DNA from: Neostapfia colusana
Lineage: Eukaryota > Streptophyta > Magnoliopsida > Poales > Poaceae
Length of the DNA stretch: 64,000 nt
Assembly (NCBI GenBank): GCA_030760725.1
Contig: JASWHV010000010.1
Location: 33,919,760 to 33,983,759, forward strand
Reading direction: 5' to 3'
Shown: one piece after another, positions 21,304-32,585 of the stretch
Layout of the letters: every line of letters begins with the position of its first letter
How positions within the stretch are numbered: position 1 is the first letter of the stretch
Notes under the pieces: model-generated
The model's database searches: none
What the model was told of the DNA's origin: nothing
What the model saw: only the letters and a program-made list of their open reading frames with translations
Program-made: the position numbers and the translations under genes

Positions 21304-23014
21304 CTAACCATTATGCACTGTCTTCATGACACGCTGAGGCTCCTGAAACCCCACCTGGTGGCCGGCGCTGACTGAAGCGTCGACTTTCTGCTTGCCATCC
21401 CTCTGAGGGTGGAGCGGTGCCTCAGCTCTCTGCTGCCTTCCTTTGCGGAAGCGCTCTGCGGGCCTCTGGATATCCCTGCACTCGGCAGCAGTATGGTTGC
21501 CGGCGCCATGCACGGGGCATAGCCCGCCCTGGTCACTATCTGGGGCTGGCGACTGCCGCTGCCTTTTGTCGGGCGTGGCCCCCGAGCTCCACTAGCCGTC
21601 GCTGCTGCGGCGACGGGAGCCACGGACGATGACTTCATCTTGCCACTCCCCCGGTTCTTGGCCTTCTTGGCACTTCCATAGGAAGCAGCGCCGGACCCGG
21701 GCTGTCCTCCTGACTCGGAGGTCGCAGAGAGTGCCAGTTCCGCCCTTCAGCTGCTCTGGCGCACTTGTCCGCCAGGCTGAAGAGCTCAGAGATGTTGCGG
21801 ACCTCTCTGGTCGCGAGCTTTTCAAGCATTTTCTCGTCCCGGACACCCTGCCGGAACGCCACCACCACAGAAGCACTTTGAATATGCGGGATGGTGTTGC
21901 GTACCTGGGAGAACCGCTGGATGAAGGAGCGCAGCGACTCCCCAGGTTGTTGCTTGATAGCGTGGAGGTCAAGCTCCGTGCCGGGACGGGTGTAGGAACT
22001 GCCGAAGTTGGCTATGAACTGCCGGCAAAGCTCTCCCCAGGAAGTTATGGAACCCTGAGGGAGATTCATGAGCCAAGACCGGGCTGGGCCGGTCAAGGCG
22101 ACGGGGAAGTAGTTGGCCATGACAGCCTCATCCCCTCCTGCTGCAAGTATGGCGGTGGAGTAGATCTGGAGGAACTCCGCCAGGTTAACGCTGCCGTCGT
22201 ACTTTTCGGGCAGGTGCGGCCGAAACTTGCACGGCCACATCGCGAAGCGAAGGTGGGGTGCAAGGGCCGCACATCCTGCTCCTGTTGCCGCAGGTATTGG
22301 TGCCGCGAACGCTTGGTTCGCACCTGGCACAGTGTACCCCGGTATGGGCAATGCTGCTCCATAGACCGGGGACGCCGTTTGCCGGGCATATGGTTGTGGC
22401 ATATGCTGCGCGGCGTACGCCTGGGGCAGAGCTCGCGTGGCGAAGATCTGCCCTTCAGGCTGGGTCGAGGCCGACGTCATGCTGTCGCCAGCCTCTTGGA
22501 TGCGACGCCTTTCTCGACGTCGCTCGAGGAACACTCGGGCATCTTGGCCCAAGTGGCATCGCTCCAGCTCTGCCCTCAGGTCCGTCGACGGAAACCTGTA
22601 GGAGCTGGAGTCCGCCATCTGCCCATCAACCGTTGGCGTGCGCGTCAGCGACACAGCCGATTGACCAGAATGTCGTCCATGCCGAAGACGAGGGTTTCCG
22701 GCGGCGACGACGAGGCAGTCTACCTCGCGTATCCACAGCTGGGTTGCTGAATGAGGTGCGTCCCCAGCAGGTGGGTTGTGCAGTAGCGCTCTTGCTGCAG
22801 CTAGTGCACCCCTGTGGAGTTCGCTCATCGCTGCAGAAGATCTCACGCTGGTCGGAGCCTGCATTGCCGGAGTCGGCGTTGCCGGAGTCGGCTGCTGGCT
22901 ACCAGCTTGCGCCGACACACTCCGTCCTGAGTGTGTCGACATGTACTCCCCGCTGGTCATGGTTCGCCGTGAACGCGGAGGAGGAGAGTTTGCCGCTGAA
23001 GGAAGCTTGGTCAT
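21304..23014 (-). pseudogene. Element D gag, frameshifted near the C-terminus
   Basis: ATG 23014 gives MTKLPSAANSPPPRSRR. The frame is open for most of gag (YDGSVNLAEFLQIYS, NYFPVALTGPARSWLMNLP, FIQRFSQVRNTIPHIQSA) and runs to ARAAEGRNWHSL near 21730. There a small deletion shifts it and the old frame ends at 21635. The zinc knuckle (MHGAGNHTAAEC) is found in another frame at about 21510-21470, and the product ends at TAG 21306-21304, just before the pol deletion. It is the better preserved gag of the non-autonomous type in this window. Confidence 0.87.
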
Positions 23015-23048
23015 CTTCGTCGGCGGAAACTCATCGCGCAAGGGAAAA

Positions 23049-23068
23049 GCCCCCTACCTGGCGCGCCA
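23049..23068 (-). promoter_or_regulatory. Element D primer binding site
   Basis: The minus strand begins TGGCGCGCCAGGTAGGGGGC two bases inside the LTR end at 23071. Confidence 0.8.
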
Positions 23069-23070
23069 AA

Positions 23071-24128
23071 TGTCGAAGTGTTCGGTCAACACTTCCCCCG
23101 GGCCTGCACTGGGCAGCCCACGTAGGTTCTATTTTCGGTGGGGCTAGTCACTTGCGGAGAGCTTGAGCGTATGGACGAGTTAGGAAGAGCTTGATACAGC
23201 GAGTTTTACGTGGTTCAGGCCGCCGGAGCGTAAAACCCTACGTCCACGGCGAGCTATGGAGCTCGCTGTATTGCTTGCTGCTCAGAACCGGAGTCCTGAG
23301 CTTGGGGATGACTGATGTCTAGCGTATGACTTGCGGGAGTGCGAACCCTTGCTAACGTCGCCTACCCTAGCCTTTTGTAGTCTAAGACTCGGGTGGCTTA
23401 CAAGGGGGGCCCAGGACCCAACAGGTGGTCCCCGGGAGATTGACTGTTATCTACCGTATCTGCAGTTATGCCGGTAGTTGTCTCTGGCGAAGGCTTCTGA
23501 GTCTTCGTCTTGCCACCCTGCCCATGCCGCATGCTAGTTGTAGTGGTTGATGACGGCGGAGGCGGCATGGGATGTCTTGTCGCTGCATTTATTGGCTGGC
23601 AAGCTCTGACACTGCGTGCCAGTCTGTGATGTGACTGGGCACAACGGCACCAGTCTTGGGAAGGCGCGGGCCTTGAATACCTTGTACAGGCAAGGTATGG
23701 GGCGTCTTTACGCCCGCTGCCTACCGCTCGGGGGCAGGCAGCGCTCTTCTGCTGGACACGCGGCGGGCCCGGAGCCCTCCTCAGAGGGGAGGGGGTCCGG
23801 CCCCGAAGGACACGTGGAGCCTTCGGACCTCTCCCCGCGGAGGGGGAGGTCCGGCTTCTGTTGGCCACGTGGCGGGCCCGGAGCTCTCCTCTGAGGAGAG
23901 GGAGGTCTGGCCCCGCTGAACACGTGGCGCCTTCGGACCTCTCTCTCGCGGAGGGAGGAGGTCCGGCTTCTGTATTCCACGTGGCAGGCCCGGAGCTTTC
24001 CTCTGAGGAGAGGGAGGTCCGGCCCCGCCGGACGCGTGGCGCCTTCGGAGCTCTCCCTGCGGAGAAGGGCGAGTTCCTTAGGCATTTTCCCCTGTGCGCG
24101 GGGGTACCCCATATCGCGGGTACCGACA
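23071..24128 (-). repeat. LTR shared by tandem elements D and E (1058 bp)
   Basis: On the plus strand it runs from TGTCGAAGTGTTCGG to GGGTACCGACA. On its left is the primer binding site and gag of D. On its right is GTGGCCCCCGGG, the reverse of the stretch that precedes 3' LTRs in B and C. One LTR therefore serves both elements. Confidence 0.9.
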
Positions 24129-24619
24129 GTGGCCCCCGGGCTCATCTCGGCGGAGATGGCGAGCCCGAGGTGGGACCTCCGTCTCTTCTGATCCGCGCAC
24201 TTTCTCTAAGTCCCGCATTGACCGCTGCCGGAGCACGAACAGTCGCGGATCGTGGGAGCGTGCACCCATTTGATGGTTGCCTTTACTGCGGCGGTTCCCA
24301 TGACTGCCACTTCTGCACGTTGCGGCGCTTTATTCGGGAACCGCCGGAGTGTCTTGCCGGCTCGTCTTCTTAGGAGACTGACTCCATGACCCACCATGCT
24401 TCAGCTGGGCGGGTTGGATCCACCTGTCATCGGCGCTTGGTCTTCGAGCCGAAGCGGTTGCCGATGCGGAGTATTCGAAGAGTTTCGAATCGCTTGGAAT
24501 TGCGCCTGGGAAGTTTTAAGAGGGGATCTTACCCACACTGTGGCTTCCCTTCGCACTTCCCAGCGCTTTTTCTTGGACTCTTGTGCCTTTGTATTCTTGC
24601 CTTTGAGTCCTCCCTCGTC

Positions 24620-26369
24620 ATGGCCTCCAACCCGCCACCAGAGAAGAAGCACGCTCGATCTCCTCCAGTGGCAACGTCTGTGCCAAGTCGGGGATCTGGG
24701 GTGCCTGCCTCTCCTGCTTCTGGAGATGGCACTCCTTCCGGTGGCGACACAAAGAGGCCCCGGGCTGATGCATTGAGGGGAGCTTCTGGAGCGTCCCCTG
24801 CTCCGCCAGTTCAAGCGACTGCGGAGCGGCCGTCAGTGACGACGGCGGGCTCTGGGAGTTCTACCCCGGCTCGGAAATCGGGGTTCAGAGCCCACTGGAG
24901 TGTTCACGCTTCCCGGCCATCCCCGATTGGCGGGGAGTCTGCACCGTTGCGCTGGAAACCGGGACAGCTGCCGCGGCCCCCAAGTCAGCGTGAGTTTCTC
25001 CTGTTCCGGTGTGCCCGGATCCCGTGGCGGCGTCATCTCTTCCTGCCGAGATGGCCACTGCGGCCCCCAGGCCAGCACAGGTCAACCCTGCACCAGGCGG
25101 CCCGGCCTCTATTTCAGCGCTGACTTCCCCGGCTCGTCCCTCCCCACAAGTCAAGAAGCCAGAAGCTAGAGAGAGTCCGGCAGGTCCGGCTGCCGGAGCC
25201 CCGGCGCCAGCTTCTCCTGACCTGCGTCTCGTCTCGGTCGCTGGTGCATCGACTCCTCTTGAGGATGAGGTGATGGAGGAGGTCGGGGGTGCTCCCCCGG
25301 CCTCTGCTGCCCCACTGCCCCTGGTGGATGCCTTCGCGCTTGCCGAAACGAGCGTCCTGCAGGTCTTGGCCGCACTTGCTCTCAAGCGGGAGGAGCATAC
25401 GGTTGAAAGGAATCGCCTCCTCACCTGGGGGAACCTTTTGCGGGAGCGGACCGCGAAGGTCAAGGGCGAACTCGACTCCAGGAAGGAGTTGCTTGACTTC
25501 AGGGAAGTGCTCCTCGACCGGCCGAAGCGGTCTGTCGACCGCCTGGACGCCGAAACGCGGCGGATCAACAGGGAGGCCCTTGAGTCACACGCTCGGGCCG
25601 AGAAGAGCCTCTCTGCCACGGAGGAGATACGACAGCTTTTGGAGCGTCGTAAACTCGCCGTTGAGGACCGGGAGCGTTCCACGGCAGCCGAGTCTGAGAG
25701 GGTCGCTGCGCAGCTGGCGGCGGGCGAGGATGACCTACGAGCTCGGACTGAGGAGCTAGAGGCTCAGAAGGCAGACCTCGTCATGAGGGAGGAACTGGTC
25801 TCCCGCGAACGCCAGGCGGTCCTGGATCGGGAGTTGGCTGCCGACTTCAGGGCTTCTGAGTTGGAGCGGCTTGCCAAGACTCTCCGCCTTCGGGAAAGCT
25901 CGCTGGCGGCCAAGGAGAAAGAATTCTCCGAGAGAAACCAAGAGGCCCTGCAGGCAGCCCGCCGCGAGGTGAAGGAGCTCTCGGCCTTGCGGTCCTCCGA
26001 GGCGCATGCGGTCTCAAGCTTCGTTAATCGGGCGGGTCCGCCCTGATCCCTCTTGGCTTCAGTCAGGTGAGGGCAGCGGCTCCTGTGTTGAAGGTGGCGG
26101 AGGTGATCCCTACGCTGGAGTCGATCGGCGCCAAGCTGGACAGGCTAGACTCGGTGGTCGCCAACGAGGTTGAGGCCGAGGGACGAGGTCTGGCCCTAGA
26201 GGTCGCCACACATGTGCTGGCATGCTTCAGGAGCCGGGACCCTTCTTTCTCCCTGGAGCCAGAGAGAGATGGCCCTGCCGCGGAGCGGGAGGAGACTGCC
26301 AGGGCTGAAGTCAGGGACGTGGCCGCCCTTGTAGCCGCTAGGTTCCGGCGTGAACCGGCAGGACCCTAG
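24620..26369 (+). pseudogene. Antisense coiled-coil ORF of element E, frameshifted
   Basis: ATG 24620 gives MASNPPPEKKHARSPP. A small deletion near 24950 shifts the frame, which then runs in another frame to the coiled-coil part. A second shift at about 26035 gives a stop after FVNRAG, and the tail (LKVAEVIPTLESIGAKLD) lies in a third frame up to TAG 26367-26369. It differs from B and D in many residues (for example DDLRARTEELEAQ), so it represents a separate branch. The helix-forming pattern is conserved despite the breaks. Confidence 0.78.
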
Positions 26370-27105
26370 GACTTGCTTCTCCCTTTTTATCGAGCCTGTA
26401 GTCCAGCTCATGGAGCCTCGAATAAATAGACTCTCTTGAATGTTTGTGCCTGCGATGCCTTTTCCCTCCTTCTTGGTTTTGCCTGACCGAGTCCTTAGCT
26501 CCGCAAGGTACTCAGAGGCCTTCACCAATCCCGGAGCTCTGCACAGACACCTTCCCCGGGCCATAACTGTATTAGGGGCCCCCAGGGGTCTCCGGATCTC
26601 GCCCTATGTGGAGGTCCAGATCTGCCTGCCACGTGACTGGTCCGGAGCCCCCCCCCCCCCCCCCCGCCGAGGGGGAGGTCCGGTTTCCGCCTGCCGCGTG
26701 GCAAGTCCGAAGCCCCCCTCAGGGGAGGCGGGAGCTCCAGGCCTGCTGGACACGTGGGTCCTTCGGGCCTCGCCCCTGCTGATGGGGCGGGACCCGGTCC
26801 TTCCAGTCCTATGTCGGAGTACTTGGTAGCTCCTTTCCCCCCGCTTCGTGCAGCCCCCGTTGCTGTAACCTGGAGGTCCTGCACACAGGAAGAGGACACG
26901 TAATTCTCCTCGGGGGGTCCTCCCCTCCAGTATCCTCGTCTTATTCGGCTTACGATCCTGATCCGTAATGCGGGGCTTGGGCAATTCTGTGCACGAGGCG
27001 CCGGAGCTCCGGCTCCCTCCGAGGTCCGGGTATGGCTGTCTGATCCCTAGTACCGGGCCGTGCACCTGGGAAGCAGAGTGCACGGGCTTTGGGTTCATGA
27101 CCAGG
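26370..27105 (-). other. Element E noncoding stretch, part 1
   Basis: I see no gene. It holds a C-run at about 26649-26666 and GC-rich boxes with CACGTG-like cores. It ends at the target duplication CCAGG of solo LTR H and resumes at 39364. Confidence 0.65.
27101..27105. repeat. Target site duplication of solo LTR H (left copy)
   Basis: CCAGG at 27101-27105 pairs with CAAGG at 39359-39363, with one base changed. The uninterrupted site in B and D reads ATGACCAGGCAAAGCGG, which proves the insertion point. Confidence 0.85.
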
Positions 27106-27256
27106 TGTGACACCCTCACCTCGGGTGTCAGCATATGTTCATGTTTTGTGAAGAAAGGAAACATTTTAATGAAAAATAGGAATGGAGAGAATTATCAAAA
27201 GAATAGCCAATAAGGCCTTCAGAGAACACCGAAGGCAACTTCCACGGCCAGCAGAC

Positions 27257-27790
27257 CACGTGGCGTGATCGGAGCTCATCCCTGAGACATTTGGGGAGGT
27301 CCTCCATTAAACTAGCTACGTGGCAGGCTTTAGGGTCACCTCCGTAATTGAAAAGAGGTCCGACCCTGTGGGACACATGCTGCCCGCGGAGATAGCCTCT
27401 GCGGAAGAAGCAAAGGCATTTTTCATAGGACACGTGTCATCCACGGAGCTAGTCCTCACGGAAATAAGAGGACCAGTCGCACGGATACGTGTCAATCTCG
27501 GAGCTCATCTCAGAGAAGTCCGGATCTATCGAACACGTGTCGCCACCGGAGCTTATCTCCGGAGGTCCGTCGCTGCTGGACAAGTGTCGACCTCGGGGCA
27601 TGTCCCTGAGGGAAGGAAAGGCGGAAAGACCGGCACCCACACGTGGCGTGCGCGGAGCTTGTCTCCGAAGAAGAGGGAGGTCTCGATCGATTGGCATGCG
27701 GCACAACCGGAGCTTGTTTCTGTGTGAGAAGAGATACCAGGCTCGGAAGGACACGTGGAGCTTCCGGAGCTCATCATCCCGGAGGTAACG
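27257..27790 (+). repeat. G-box rich degenerate repeats in LTR H
   Basis: At least six CACGTG or near-CACGTG cores (about 27257, 27431, 27486, 27534, 27641, 27751) lie mostly about 50-110 bp apart, most followed by GGAGCT and a TCTC-rich stretch. The same layout is found in the U3 of the unrelated Tat-family LTRs. This is a candidate enhancer for bZIP or bHLH factors. Confidence 0.6.
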
Positions 27791-27911
27791 AATTCTGGAG
27801 CAGCTGTTACGCGTAAGGACACCGGTACGCAACAGAAACCGATCTAAAATCCACAATGGTTAACCGAAGATAAGACGTCAGGATCTAACAAAGATCTGAA
27901 TAAGACTCTTA

Positions 27912-27916
27912 TTCGG
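27912..27916. repeat. Target site duplication of element C (left copy)
   Basis: TTCGG at 27912-27916 and again at 37192-37196 flanks the two LTRs of C exactly. Confidence 0.95.
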
Positions 27917-29013
27917 TGTCGGTACCTGAGATACGGGGTACCCCCGCGCACAGGGTAAAATGCCTAAGGTACTAGCCCTTCTCCGCAGGGAGAGCTCCGA
28001 AGGCGCCACGCGTCCGGCGGGGCCGGACCTCCCTCTCCTCAGAGGAGAGCTCCGGGCCTGCCACGTGGCATACAGAAGCCGGACCACCCCCTCCGCGGGA
28101 GAGAGGTCCAAAGACGCCACGTGTCCAGTGGGGCCGGACCTCCCTCTCCACAGAGGAGAGCTCCGGGCCCGCCACGTGGCATACAGAAGCTGGACCTCCC
28201 CCTCCGCGGGGAGAGGTCCGGAGGCTCCACGTGCCCCGCAGGCCGGACCCTTCTCACCTCAGAGAAGGGCTCCGGACCCGCCACGTGGCCAGAAGAACGG
28301 TGCTGCCTGCCCCCGAGCGGTAGGCAGCGGGCGTAAAGGCGCCCCACACCTTGCCCCTACAAGGTATTCAAGGCCCGCGTCTTCCCAAGACGCGGAAACG
28401 CGGAGCACGCGTCTGTTAGGTGCCGTTGCGCCCAGTCGCATCACAGACTGGCGCGCGGTGTCAGAACCTGCCAGCTAATAAACGCCGCGACAAGACATCC
28501 CATGCCCCCTGCGCCGTCATCAACCACTACGACTAGCATGCGGCATGGGCAGGGCGGCAAGATGAAGACTCAGAAGCCTTCGACCAGAGGCAACGACCGG
28601 CATAACTGCAGATACGGTAGATAATAGACAATCTTCCCGGGACCACCTGTCGGGTCCCGGCTCCCCTTGTAAGCCGCCCGAGTCTTGGACTATAAAAGGC
28701 TCGGGTAGGCGTCGATAGCAGGGGATCGCATTTTGCAACTCATACGCTAGCCATACACTCTCAAGCTGTAACTCACCTCCAAGCTCAGGCCCCCGGCCCT
28801 GAGCAGCAAGCAATACAGCGAGCTCCATAGCTCGCCGTGGACGTAGGGTTTTACGCTCCGGCGGCCCGAACCACGTAAAACTCGCCGTGTCAAGCTCTCA
28901 CTAACTCGTCCATCTGCGCAAGCTCTCCGTTAGGAACTAGCCCCTCCGAATAAAGAACCTCCGCGGGCTGCCCAGTGCAGGCCCAGGGGAAGTGTCGACC
29001 GAACACTTCGACA
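27917..29013 (+). repeat. Element C 5' LTR (1097 bp)
   Basis: It runs TGTCGGTACCTGAG to ACACTTCGACA. TATAAAAG lies at 28691. G-box units with GCCACGTGGC cores recur at about 28059, 28170 and 28280. Confidence 0.95.
28691..28698 (+). promoter_or_regulatory. TATA box of element C 5' LTR
   Basis: TATAAAAG sits in CTTGGACTATAAAAGGCTCG. Transcription would start about 30 bases downstream, giving a U3 of about 0.8 kb. Confidence 0.75.
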
Positions 29014-29015
29014 TT

Positions 29016-29035
29016 TGGCGCGCCAGGAAGGGGGC
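29016..29035 (+). promoter_or_regulatory. Element C primer binding site
   Basis: TGGCGCGCCAGGAAGGGGGC begins two bases after the LTR end. Confidence 0.82.
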
Positions 29036-29070
29036 TTTTCCCCTAGCGCGACGAGTTTCCGCCGACGAAG

Positions 29071-30859
29071 ATGACCAAGCTCCCTTCGGCAGCAAGCTCA
29101 CCTCCCCCGCCTCCGCGGCAAACCGCGACCAGGGGTGAGTACAAGTCAACACACTCGGGACGGAGTGTGTCAGTGCAAGCTGGGAGCCAGCAACCGGCTC
29201 TGGCAGCGCCGACCCCGGCAATGCAGGCTCCAACCAGCGTCAGATCTTCAGTAGCGCCGGGCGTACCCGGAGGGGATGCGCTAGCTGCAGCAAGAGCGCT
29301 ACTGCACAATCCGCCCGCTGGGGACGCGCCTCAGGCAGCGACCCAGCGGTGGATTCTCGAGGTAGACCGTCTTGTCGTCGCTGCCGCAAGCCCGCGACTC
29401 CGGCGGAGACGACACTCTGACCAACCGGCCGTGTCGCTGATACGCACGCCGATGGTTGACGAACAGACGGCAGACTCCAGCTCTGCCAGCCCTCAATCGA
29501 TGGATCTGAGGACAGAGCTGGAGCGGTGTTGCTCGGGTCAAGATGCCCGGGTATACCTCGAGCAACGCCGAGAAAGGCGTCGCTAGCAAGAGGCTGACGA
29601 CAGCATGACGTCGGCCTCGACCCAGCCTGAAGAGCAGACCTTCACCATGCGATCTCTGCCCCAGGCCTGCGCCGTGCAGAATATGCCACAGTCATATGTA
29701 CTGCAGATGGCGCCCCCGGCCTATGGTGCAGCCTTGCCCGTACCGGGGTACACTGTGCCCAGTGCGAACCCAGCGTTCGCGGCACCAGAACCTGCGGTGA
29801 CAGAAGCAGGGTGTGCAGCCCTCGCGCCCCATGTTCGCTTTGCGAAGTGGCCGCGCAAGTTTCGGCCACAACTGCCCGAGAAGTATGACGGCAGCATCAA
29901 CCCGGCGGAGTTCCTCCAGATCTACTCCACCGCCGTACTTGCCGCAGGAGGGAATGAAGCCGTCATGGCCAATTACTTCCCTGTCGCCTTGACCGGTCCA
30001 GCCCGGTCTTGGCTCATGAACCTCCCCCAGGGTTCCGTCACCTCCCCGGGAGAGCTTTGCCGACAGTTCGTAGCCCACTTCGGCAGCTCCTACACCCGGC
30101 CTGGCTCGGAGCTCGACCTCCACGCCGTCCAGCAGCAACCTGGGGAGTCGCTGCGCTCTTTCATCCAGCGGTTCTCCCAGGTGCGGAGCACCATCCCACG
30201 CATTCAAAATGCTTCTGTGGTGGTGGCTTTCCGGCAAGGCGTCCGGGACAGGAAGATGCTTGAGAAGCTCACGACCAGGGAGGTCCGCGACGTCTCAGAG
30301 CTCTTCAGTTTGGCAGACAAATGCGCCAGAGCAGCCGAAGGACGGAACTGGCACTCGCTGCCATCCTCCGAGTCAGGGGGACTGCCCTGATCTAGTCCTA
30401 CTCCCTGTGGAGGCAGCAGGAAGGCGAATAACCGAGGCAGAAGCAAGATAGAGTCACCGACCGCAGCCCCAGTCGTCACTGCAGCGACGCTCGGTGGGGC
30501 TCGGGGGCCGCGCCCCGACAAGAAGCAGCGATGATCACCAATCCCAGAAGGTGATGAAGACAATATGTGCCCTGTGCACGGCAGCTGTCGCCACACTGCT
30601 GCCGAGTGCCGGGAGATCCGAAGGCTCGCAGAGCGCTTCGGCAAGGAGAAGCGGCAGCGGGCTGATGCCCTGCCCTTCCATCCAAAGGAAGATGAGCAGG
30701 GGGGTCGATGTTCCAGACAACATCGACCACCCAGAGGAGATCCAGGAGCCTCAGCGTGTCGTGAAGGCGGCACGCAATCATGAGGATTCCGGCTCCAGCG
30801 ACGATGAGCGTCGGAAGAAGCTCTACGTCATATACGGCGGGTCCGCCGACCCCTTGTCC
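29071..30859 (+). pseudogene. Element C gag with several stops
   Basis: ATG 29071 gives MTKLPSAASSPPPPPRQ. In-frame stops are TAG 29584 (TAC in A), TGA 30388 (GGA in A) and TGA 30532 (CGA in A). A run of G near 30702 then shifts the frame, and TGA 30860 follows (CGA in A). The gag core (YDGSINPAEFLQIYS, NYFPVALTGPARSWLMNLP) and the knuckle (CPVHGSCRHTAAEC) are recognisable throughout. Confidence 0.9.
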
Positions 30860-31619
30860 TGAAGCGCAGTCAAGAGTCTGCGCCGAGCGGTAGCGTCGGT
30901 GGCGCCACTCCCAAGTGCTGCACCGCACCTAAAGTGGATGGGGACCCCCATCAGATTTGATGCCACCGACTGCCCCAGGAACATGGCTAGGGCCGGCCAA
31001 CTACCGCTCCTGGTGGCGCCTACCATCGCCAACGTGAGAATGTACCACGTCTTGGTGGATGGAGGGGCTGGGCTGAACCTCATCAGCCGTGCAGCTTTCC
31101 AGAAGCTGCAGATCCCGATGGCCAAGCTCACCCCGTCGAGCCCGTTTTCAGGGTTAGGGCCGGGACAGGTTATCCCCTACGTCAACATTAGTATCCCGGT
31201 GACCTTCGGGGCTCCGGACAGCTATCGGACAGAGTACATTCTGTTCGACGTAGCGGAGATAGACCTCCCCTTCAACGCCATAATCAGCAGGCCAGCCCTG
31301 TACCGGTTCATGGCTGTAGCCCATTACGGCTACCTTGTCCTGAAGATGCCAACACCGACAGGTGTTCTCAGGATTCGTGGGGACCGCACTGCTGCAGTGT
31401 CGGCCCTGGAGAAGCTCCAAGCACTCGCAACAGCTGGGGCATCAGCCCCCGGCAATACGGAGCCGGACCAGCTCCGCCCGAGCGCACGTCACCGTGCTTC
31501 CACCACAGCACCCCGGGTGCAACCTCTCGACGAGGGCGGCGTCCCCTTAAAGGTCGTCCAAGTCGGCGCCGAAGCTACCCAGACCACCCGGGTAGCCGGG
31601 GGGCCTGGATAGTAAATAG
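30860..31619 (+). pseudogene. Element C protease region
   Basis: The retropepsin region reads PLLVAPTIANVRMYHVLVDGGAGLN with DGG at the active site. The frame ends at TAG 31610-31612 because of one extra G in a G-run just before. In the RT frame the TAG at 31617-31619 corresponds exactly to the stop at 3889-3887 in element A. Confidence 0.87.
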
Positions 31620-32585
31620 GAAGGCGCGCTCGTCACCTTCCTCCGGCACAACGTCGACGTGTTTGCATGGCAGCCGTCACAGATGCCGGGGATCCCCAGG
31701 AAGGTGATCGAGCACCACTTGAAAGTCTTCCCCGACCCCCGGCCGGTTCAACAGAAGCCCCGCAAGCAGTCCATCGAGCGGCAAAACTTCATCCATGAAG
31801 AAGTCAAGAAGCTGCTGGACGCTGGCTTCATACGGGAGGTCCACCACCCCCGATGGTTGGCGAACCCCGTCGTTGTCCCGAAGGCTGGCGGGAAGCTCCG
31901 GATGTGCATCGACTACACCAGTCTCAATAAGTCATGTCCTAAAGATCCATTCCCTCTCCCTAGAATAGACCAAATAGTAGACTCAACGTCAGGCTGTGAT
32001 ATGCTGTGCTTCCTAGACGCCTACTCGGGTTTCCATCAGATCCCCATGTCTAGGGAGGACGAGGAGCACACCTCCTTCATCACAGTAGACGGCCTTTATT
32101 GCTATGTGTCTATGCCTTACGGCCTAAAGAATGCACTCCCCACCTTTGTGCGGGCAATGCACAAAACCTTTGGGGAGTTAATAAGAGACCTGGTTGAGGT
32201 GTATGTCGATGACATAGTTGTCAAGGTCAAGCAGGGTCCATCCCTGCTAGATAACCTAGCTTTAGTCTTTGACAAGTTGCGCTCTACGCGCACCAAGCTG
32301 AACCCAGATAAATGTGTGTTCGGTGTGTCCTCTGGGAAGCTCTTAGGGTTCCTGGTCTCGCACCGAGGGATTGAGGCCAACCCAGAGAAGATCAAGGCCA
32401 TCGACTTGATGCGGCCCCCTGCCCGCGTCAAGGATGTCCAGAAACTCATGGGGTGTCTAGCCGCGCTGAGTCGGTTTATACCGAGGCTAGCAGAGCCGGC
32501 ACTCCATTTCTTTAAGCTCATGCGCAAGTCAGGCCCTTTTGCCTGGACTGACGAAGCAGAAGAGGCTTTCCAGGAGTTGAAGTGA
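31620..32585 (+). pseudogene. Element C reverse transcriptase
   Basis: The RT opens with EGALVTFLRHNVDVFAW and shows LRMCIDYTSLNKSCPKDPFP, SGFHQIPMSREDEEHTSF, MPYGLKNALPTF and the catalytic YVDDIVVK. It ends at TGA 32583-32585, where A has CGA. Coding continues in the same frame directly after, so this is a single-base break. Confidence 0.92.

Larger units (their letters stand above)
15952..24128 (-). mobile_element. Element D: non-autonomous Tat-family element with gag and antisense ORF
   Basis: Reading leftward from 24128 the order is 5' LTR (24128-23071), primer binding site, gag (23014-21304), integrase C-terminal remnant (about 20930-20640), noncoding stretch, antisense ORF (plus strand, 17528-19279) and 3' LTR (17036-15952). 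The gene content is the same as in B. There is no target duplication at the right end: 24129 onward is the 3' internal end of another copy (E), so the LTR at 23071-24128 is shared by two tandem elements. Confidence 0.87.

Noticed and set aside
27106..27916. Left part of H as an independent element
   Set aside because: The TG start, the target duplication CCAGG/CAAGG and the TTCGG duplication of C place it as the left part of one LTR. Only a second full copy of the H family could show otherwise.
29016..29035. Naming the tRNA for the TGGCGCGCCAGG primer site
   Set aside because: I could not match it to a tRNA with certainty from memory, so no tRNA is given.
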